From Bacteroidota bacterium (lineage in GTDB: Bacteria > Bacteroidota > Ignavibacteria > Ignavibacteriales > Ignavibacteriaceae): 64,000 nucleotides of DNA. Shown piece by piece: positions 60,339 through 64,000 of this stretch. Location of the stretch: NCBI GenBank assembly GCA_021824145.1, contig JAKALM010000007.1, positions 116,364 through 180,363 on the forward strand, given 5' to 3'. The notes beneath the pieces were generated by a model. The model saw only the letters and a program-made list of their open reading frames with translations, made no database searches and was not told the origin of the DNA. A program made the translations under genes and the position numbers. Position 1 is the first letter of the stretch. Every line of letters begins with the position of its first letter.

Positions 60339-61358
60339 ATGCAAAGGAGATCTTTTAGAATTAGCAAAGCTGGATCGATTAATAATCTAAAATTAGTAAC
60401 AGAAAATATTGATAAACCAGGTCCAAGTGAAGTATGTATAGAAGTAAAATCTATAGGTTTAAATTTTGCCGATGTTTTCACAATTTTAGGTTTATATCGC
60501 GCCGCACCAAAAGAAGACTTTATCCCTGGATTAGAATTTAGCGGTGTTATAATTGAAAAAGGTGAAAATGTTTCAGGGTTTGAGTTAAATGATAAAGTAA
60601 TTGGTGTTATAAGATTTGGTGCTTTCACAACACATTTAAATTTGGATTTTAGATATTTAATAAAATTACCAGAAAATTGGTCATTTGAAGAAGGAGCTTC
60701 TTTCATAGTTCAAGCTTTAACTGCTTATTACGCTCTTTTACCGTTAGGAAATTTGTCGCAAAATCAAACTGTATTAATTCACAGTGCTGCCGGAGGTGTT
60801 GGTATTTATGCAAATCGCATTGCAAAAAAATTTTCAGCTTATACAATTGGTACTATTGGCAATAAATCTAAAATTGAATTGATAGAATCTGAAGGATACG
60901 ACGAAATCATTATAAGAAATAAAAATTTCAAAAATGAATTAGCACAAAAATTAAATGGGAGACAACTTGATTTAATTATTGATATGGTTGGAGGAAAATA
61001 TCAAAAAGACAGCTTCGATTTATTAACAACTACAGGCAGGCTTGTAGCAGTGGGACTTTCGCAATTCGTATCGCACAGCAACACTCCAAATTATTTAAAA
61101 CTCGCTATTCAATATATATTAATGCCGCGATATCATACTTTAAAATTAATTGAGTCCAACAAATCAATTCTAGGATTTAATTTAATTTGGCTTTATGAGC
61201 GCGTTGATTTACTAAGAAAAATGTTAGACTCAATCATGGATCTTAATCTTGAAAAACCTTTTGTTGGGAAAGTCTTTGAATTCGAACGACTTACTGATGC
61301 AATAAAGTTATTTCAATCCGGTAAAACAATCGGAAAAATTGTAGTGAAAAATTATTGA
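60339..61358 (+). CDS. Zinc-independent MDR-family oxidoreductase (quinone reductase/VAT1-like)
   Basis: A 339-residue NAD(P)H-dependent oxidoreductase from the ATG at 60339; an in-frame TTG 33 nt upstream would add a leader that does not fit the family. The N-terminal GroES-like domain (GPSEVCIEVKSIGLNFADVFTILG) is followed by the Rossmann motif HSAAGGVGIYANRIAKKF. Structural zinc cysteines are absent. Similarity in layout is to quinone oxidoreductase and VAT1-like proteins. Substrate unknown. It is convergent with rubrerythrin, with 30 bp between the stops. Confidence 0.83.
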   Translation: MQRRSFRISKAGSINNLKLVTENIDKPGPSEVCIEVKSIGLNFADVFTILGLYRAAPKEDFIPGLEFSGVIIEKGENVSGFELNDKVIGVIRFGAFTTHLNLDFRYLIKLPENWSFEEGASFIVQALTAYYALLPLGNLSQNQTVLIHSAAGGVGIYANRIAKKFSAYTIGTIGNKSKIELIESEGYDEIIIRNKNFKNELAQKLNGRQLDLIIDMVGGKYQKDSFDLLTTTGRLVAVGLSQFVSHSNTPNYLKLAIQYILMPRYHTLKLIESNKSILGFNLIWLYERVDLLRKMLDSIMDLNLEKPFVGKVFEFERLTDAIKLFQSGKTIGKIVVKNY

Positions 61359-61388
61359 AAGCAAAAATCAAATAGATATAAAAACCGC

Positions 61389-61889
61389 TCAAGATATTTT
61401 TACATATTTTGAGGCAAGCGTTCCACAAATTTCACATTTACCTTCAGGTTTACCAAATTCAATATTACCACAAACCGGGCATAAATAAATTTCAATACCT
61501 TCAAGATCTTTTCCTTTTTCAGCTGCTTCAAGAGCCATTTTATATAATTTAGCATGGACTTCTTCAGCTTTAACTGCATATCCAAACATTCTTTTAGCTT
61601 TATGATTTTCCAATTCAGCTTCTTGAAGCATTGGTGGATACATTTCTGTATATTCATAAGTTTCGCCGGCAATTGCAGCTTTTAAATTTTCAATTGTTGA
61701 ACCTACTCCATTTAACGCATCAAAATGACCAGCAGCATGGATTTTTTCTGCCGCCGCTGCGGTTCTAAATAATTGAGCGATTATTGGAAATCCATCTCTT
61801 TCTGCTTTTAGCGCGTATGCTAAATATTTTTGATTTGCCTGGCTTTCACCCGCAAATGCTTGTTTTAGATTTTCTTCTGTTTTATTCAT
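61389..61889 (-). CDS. Rubrerythrin
   Basis: A 166-residue non-haem iron peroxidase. The ferritin-like four-helix domain has the di-iron Glu/His ligands in FAGESQANQKYLAYA, EKIHA, AGETYEYTEMYP and KAEEVHAKLY. The rubredoxin domain at the C-terminus has CPVCG and CEICG. It removes hydrogen peroxide in the cytosol, typical of anaerobes and facultative anaerobes. A Fur/PerR-like box lies 59 nt upstream of its start codon. Confidence 0.95.
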   Translation of the reverse strand: MNKTEENLKQAFAGESQANQKYLAYALKAERDGFPIIAQLFRTAAAAEKIHAAGHFDALNGVGSTIENLKAAIAGETYEYTEMYPPMLQEAELENHKAKRMFGYAVKAEEVHAKLYKMALEAAEKGKDLEGIEIYLCPVCGNIEFGKPEGKCEICGTLASKYVKIS

Positions 61890-61947
61890 GATAAGTATCC
61901 CTTTTCACTTTATTGAAAAATATTTTCTTTAATCAAATAAAAGAAAA

Positions 61948-61962
61948 TGAAAATTATTTTCA
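61948..61962. promoter_or_regulatory. Fur/PerR-type 7-1-7 operator upstream of rubrerythrin
   Basis: The 15-mer TGAAAAT-T-ATTTTCA is a perfect 7-1-7 inverted repeat. It differs from the Fur consensus TGATAAT-N-ATTATCA at only one symmetric position per arm and is also close to the PerR box. It lies 59-73 nt before the rubrerythrin start codon, a suitable place for repression. Confidence 0.55.
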
Positions 61963-62011
61963 AAATATTTTAGATTTTAAATTAAAAAAAATTTTACTAA
62001 ACATTTAAAAT

Positions 62012-62040
62012 AAAAAGCCTCTTAATTTCTTAAGAGGCTT
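62012..62040 (-). terminator. Terminator of the interrupted tRNA-Asp gene
   Basis: An 11-bp stem (AAGCCTCTTAA / TTAAGAGGCTT) with a 4-nt loop is followed on the minus strand by TTTATTTTA. It lies 7 nt beyond the 3' end of the tRNA-Asp fragment, in the same direction, so it is the original tRNA terminator, now separated from its promoter. Confidence 0.8.
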
Positions 62041-62047
62041 TAATGTG

Positions 62048-62089
62048 CGGGGCCGACGAGACTCGAACTCGCGACCTCCTGCGTGACAG
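62048..62089 (-). pseudogene. tRNA-Asp (GTC) 3' half, integration attachment site
   Basis: Reading leftward: anticodon loop CTGTCAC, 3' anticodon stem GCAGG, variable loop AGGTC, T arm GCGAG-TTCGAGT-CTCGT, acceptor strand CGGCCCC and discriminator G, all typical of tRNA-Asp. The 5' anticodon stem should read CCTGC but reads ACTGT, and no D arm follows. Identity to a tRNA therefore stops at the anticodon loop, the usual crossover place of tyrosine integrases. The intact gene is expected at the far end of the element, to the right of the window. Confidence 0.85.
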
Positions 62090-62106
62090 ACAGTGGTATT
62101 CTTGGA

Positions 62107-62157
62107 TTTTGAGCTCATTTCCATACAATTTTGAGCTACTCCATACATACTCCATAC
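62107..62157. repeat. Short direct repeats between att site and integrase
   Basis: TTTTGAGCT occurs at 62107-62115 and 62129-62137 (22-nt period). TACTCCATAC occurs at 62137-62146 and 62148-62157 (11-nt period), with a further CCATAC at 62121-62126. Spacing in helical turns next to an att core fits arm-type integrase or excisionase sites. Confidence 0.5.
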
Positions 62158-62178
62158 TGAGAAGAAAGGACGGAAGCT

Positions 62179-63210
62179 ATGTATTTGGTACTCAACAGCA
62201 AATCTAAATTTTACCAGTTAATATATTTTAAAGATAATAAAAGAACATCCGTTTCAACTGGTACATCAGATAAAATCGAAGCTGAAAAATTTCTTAATGG
62301 TTTTGATCCATCAAACTATCTTAAGTCCGCAGTTATTAAAAAAGATGAAAGTAAAATTTCCCTCAGTAAATTTGTAGAAGAATATAAATCTTACGTTCAA
62401 AATACCTTTTCAATTAAGTATCTACAAAAAGCCGTTCAACCATCCTTCAGCGTATTTCAAAAATATCTGCCTGATTTACCACTTGAAAACATTTCAACTA
62501 AAATTATTGATCAATTTATTTCTTCTGTTGCAGCACATTCAAAATTTTCTGCCTCACTTTATTATCGTACAATCAAAGCAGCTTTCAATAAGGCTTTAAT
62601 TTGGAATTATATTCTAGAAAATCCTTTTAACAAAATCAAAGCTCCTAAAACTTCTCAATCTTTACCTGCATACCTAACCTTTGAAGAATTACAAATAATT
62701 ATTAGCAATACTGAAAAAGAATTTCTTAAACCTCTTTTTTATACTGCTTTCTTTACAGGTATGCGCCTTGGGGAATTAGTAAATATGAAATGGCATTGGA
62801 TAGATTTTCAAAATAATATAATTACAGTAAAATGTGATGTTTCATTTACAACTAAAAATAAAAAAGAAAGGTTAATTCCAATTAATGCTACGCTAAGAAA
62901 CATTTTATTAAATATACAGCCTCAAATAATAAGCATCTCCAAAGATGATTATGTATTCTCAAAATTTCATACAATAAAATTAAATGAAGATTTTGTAAGT
63001 AAAATTTTCAAACGCGCAGTTAAGCAATCCAAACTAAATAATAAAATTCACTTTCATTCTTTGCGTCATTCTTTTTGTTCAAACTTAGTTCAGAAGGGTG
63101 TTAGTTTATATGTGGTTAAGGATTTAGCAGGGCATCAAAATATTAAAACCACTCAAATTTATTCCCATTTGCAAAGTCAGAATTTAAAAGATGCAATAAA
63201 TCTTCTTTAA
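62179..63210 (+). CDS. Tyrosine recombinase/integrase
   Basis: A 343-residue site-specific recombinase. The N-terminal region (1-60) is an arm-binding-like module (FYQLIYFKDNKRTSVSTGT), followed by a SAM-like core-binding domain (about 62-150) and the catalytic domain. All catalytic residues are present: R196 (TGMRLGEL), K229 (KNKKERLIP), H293 and R296 (HSLRH), H319 (GHQ) and the nucleophile Y328 (TQIYSHL), so it should be active. It begins 90 nt from the tRNA-Asp att fragment and reads into the element. GAAGAAAGG precedes the start. Confidence 0.93.
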   Translation: MYLVLNSKSKFYQLIYFKDNKRTSVSTGTSDKIEAEKFLNGFDPSNYLKSAVIKKDESKISLSKFVEEYKSYVQNTFSIKYLQKAVQPSFSVFQKYLPDLPLENISTKIIDQFISSVAAHSKFSASLYYRTIKAAFNKALIWNYILENPFNKIKAPKTSQSLPAYLTFEELQIIISNTEKEFLKPLFYTAFFTGMRLGELVNMKWHWIDFQNNIITVKCDVSFTTKNKKERLIPINATLRNILLNIQPQIISISKDDYVFSKFHTIKLNEDFVSKIFKRAVKQSKLNNKIHFHSLRHSFCSNLVQKGVSLYVVKDLAGHQNIKTTQIYSHLQSQNLKDAINLL

Positions 63211-63215
63211 TACAT

Positions 63216-63538
63216 TTGGACAACTTGGACAACTTCAAAAACATTTGCCCTTTAAACCTGCAAAAATAGTCGTCCAAGTTGTCCAATTTCTTTTTCACAA
63301 AATAATAATTGATGATTTGAACAAATTTCCCATCTTTTTACATCTTCAGTTTGGACAACTTTATTCTCTCCCTTGTTTTTCAACTTGTCCAACTTGGACA
63401 CTTTCTCAATATAAAGTTGTCCAATATAAACCCACAAATCAAATCAAATTCAATGCTTTTACCTGATTTGGACAACTTGGACAACTTTATTTCACTTTTT
63501 TAACCCTCTTCAAAAAGAGAGTAGTCCAACTTGTCCAA
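63216..63538. repeat. Iteron-like array of a 9-bp motif (TTGGACAAC)
   Basis: Perfect forward copies of TTGGACAAC lie at 63216, 63225, 63351, 63468 and 63477; perfect reverse copies (GTTGTCCAA) at 63278 and 63416. One-mismatch reverse copies lie at 63269, 63384, 63521 and 63530, and a 7-1-7 dyad TGTCCAA-C-TTGGACA at 63386-63400. Several are head-to-tail pairs with an exact 9-nt period. The array fills the gap between integrase and the next gene and enters that gene's last codons. It looks like a replication-initiator or regulator binding array. Confidence 0.8.
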
Positions 63539-64000
63539 AACTTCAGCAGCCCCAATTTTTAGATAACGTTCTATTCCGGATTTCCTTTCCATAACCTTTA
63601 ACCCTTTTATTCGTGCAGCCTCTTTTATCCACCGGGAAAATCTTACGGGTTGCAGTTCTATATGTTCTTCGTATTCCTTTTGGAAGTTCGCATACAAATC
63701 TTTTTTCAAATATTCTTTTCCCTGTTCTATCGATTCAAAGTATTCGGCAAACTCCTCACTAGTCGAATCAATCAATTTTTTTCTCTCCAGATTTACATGC
63801 GCACATTTTATTAATCCCTTATTCAAATACAGCTGCAGACAACCAATCATATAATTCAAAAAATTATTCCACTCCTCATTATTCCATTCATCAAAAAAGC
63901 GATGACCGAATTCATCTATTGGTCTATGCGATTTATTGTAGTGGTCCGAAAACTCAATTATAAATTGCCTGTCTAAAGTAGAGTCGTCGGATCCTTCAAT
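63500..64000 (-). CDS. Probable primase/helicase C-terminal part (partial, runs off window)
   Basis: The reading frame is open from the stop at 63500 to the window edge (166 codons), so the true start lies beyond 64000. An internal TTG at 63859 could be mistaken for a start, but the frame upstream encodes good protein (FSDHYNKSHRPIDEFGHRF then FDEWNNEEWNNFLNYM). Hydrophilic, Lys/Glu-rich, with conserved-looking Trp/Phe positions, it resembles the C-terminus of phage/plasmid-type primase-helicases carried by Bacteroidota elements. This is recognition by pattern only. It converges on the integrase across the iteron array. Confidence 0.5.
   Translation of the reverse strand: MEGSDDSTLDRQFIIEFSDHYNKSHRPIDEFGHRFFDEWNNEEWNNFLNYMIGCLQLYLNKGLIKCAHVNLERKKLIDSTSEEFAEYFESIEQGKEYLKKDLYANFQKEYEEHIELQPVRFSRWIKEAARIKGLKVMERKSGIERYLKIGAAEVLDKLDYSLFEEG

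Noticed and set aside
62040..62120. A complete tRNA-Asp gene
   Set aside because: The 5' anticodon stem does not pair (ACTGT instead of CCTGC) and no D arm or acceptor 5' strand follows; only the 3' half is present.
63245..63466. Short open frames on both strands within the iteron array
   Set aside because: Their sequence is produced by the repeats themselves, with no ribosome site and no protein-like composition; the region is better explained as a binding array.

Overview
The window is AT-rich bacterial chromosome (roughly 30% G+C by eye). The gene set points to the Bacteroidota/Chlorobi side of the tree, most likely an Ignavibacteria-type organism. The reasons are an alternative complex III cluster fused to an A2-type cytochrome c oxidase operon, a MacAB/TolC exporter built from several FtsX-type permeases, a large secreted BNR-repeat protein, a very large outer-membrane beta protein, and many TTG/GTG starts. 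This placement is inference; no rRNA is present.

Layout. 1-9.9 kb (minus strand): PfkB sugar kinase, secreted BNR-repeat protein, Nudix hydrolase, 1155-residue surface beta protein and a GH5 lipoprotein. 9.9-18.5 kb (minus): tripartite efflux operon reading TolC, MacA, ATPase, then four consecutive MacB-like permeases, three of them close paralogues. 18.8-26.4 kb (minus): PP2C phosphatase, membrane Ser/Thr kinase with an external beta-propeller, MurA, a membrane MA-type metallopeptidase and CCA tRNA nucleotidyltransferase, several of them translationally coupled. 26.8-34.7 kb (plus): radical SAM protein, tRNA-Leu(TAG), trigger factor and ClpP, a serine hydrolase, and a VWA/AAA+ pair. 34.7-41.7 kb: an unrecognised protein, glycogen phosphorylase, an M24 peptidase, a small lipoprotein, and a degenerate receiver-STAS protein behind a sigma-54-type promoter.

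41.8-56.9 kb (minus) is one long respiratory cluster. It reads ActA, a small membrane protein, ActB, ActC, an ActD-ActE fusion, ActF, a cytochrome c, Sco, then oxidase subunits I, III, IV and II, haem O synthase and a polytopic cytochrome c. Electrons would pass from menaquinol through alternative complex III and c-type haems to oxygen. 57.4-61.9 kb holds a GlcD/GlcF-type glycolate/lactate dehydrogenase pair, an MDR oxidoreductase, and rubrerythrin preceded by a Fur/PerR-like box.

62.0-64.0 kb is the left end of an integrated mobile element. The 3' half of a tRNA-Asp gene, with its original terminator still attached, is cut exactly at the anticodon loop. It is followed by arm-like direct repeats, a complete tyrosine integrase, an approximately 320-bp array of a 9-bp iteron (TTGGACAAC), and the C-terminal part of a probable primase/helicase that runs off the window. 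This element end, together with the REC-STAS protein that has lost both phospho-acceptors, is the most unusual content. No CRISPR array, rRNA or insertion sequence was seen.
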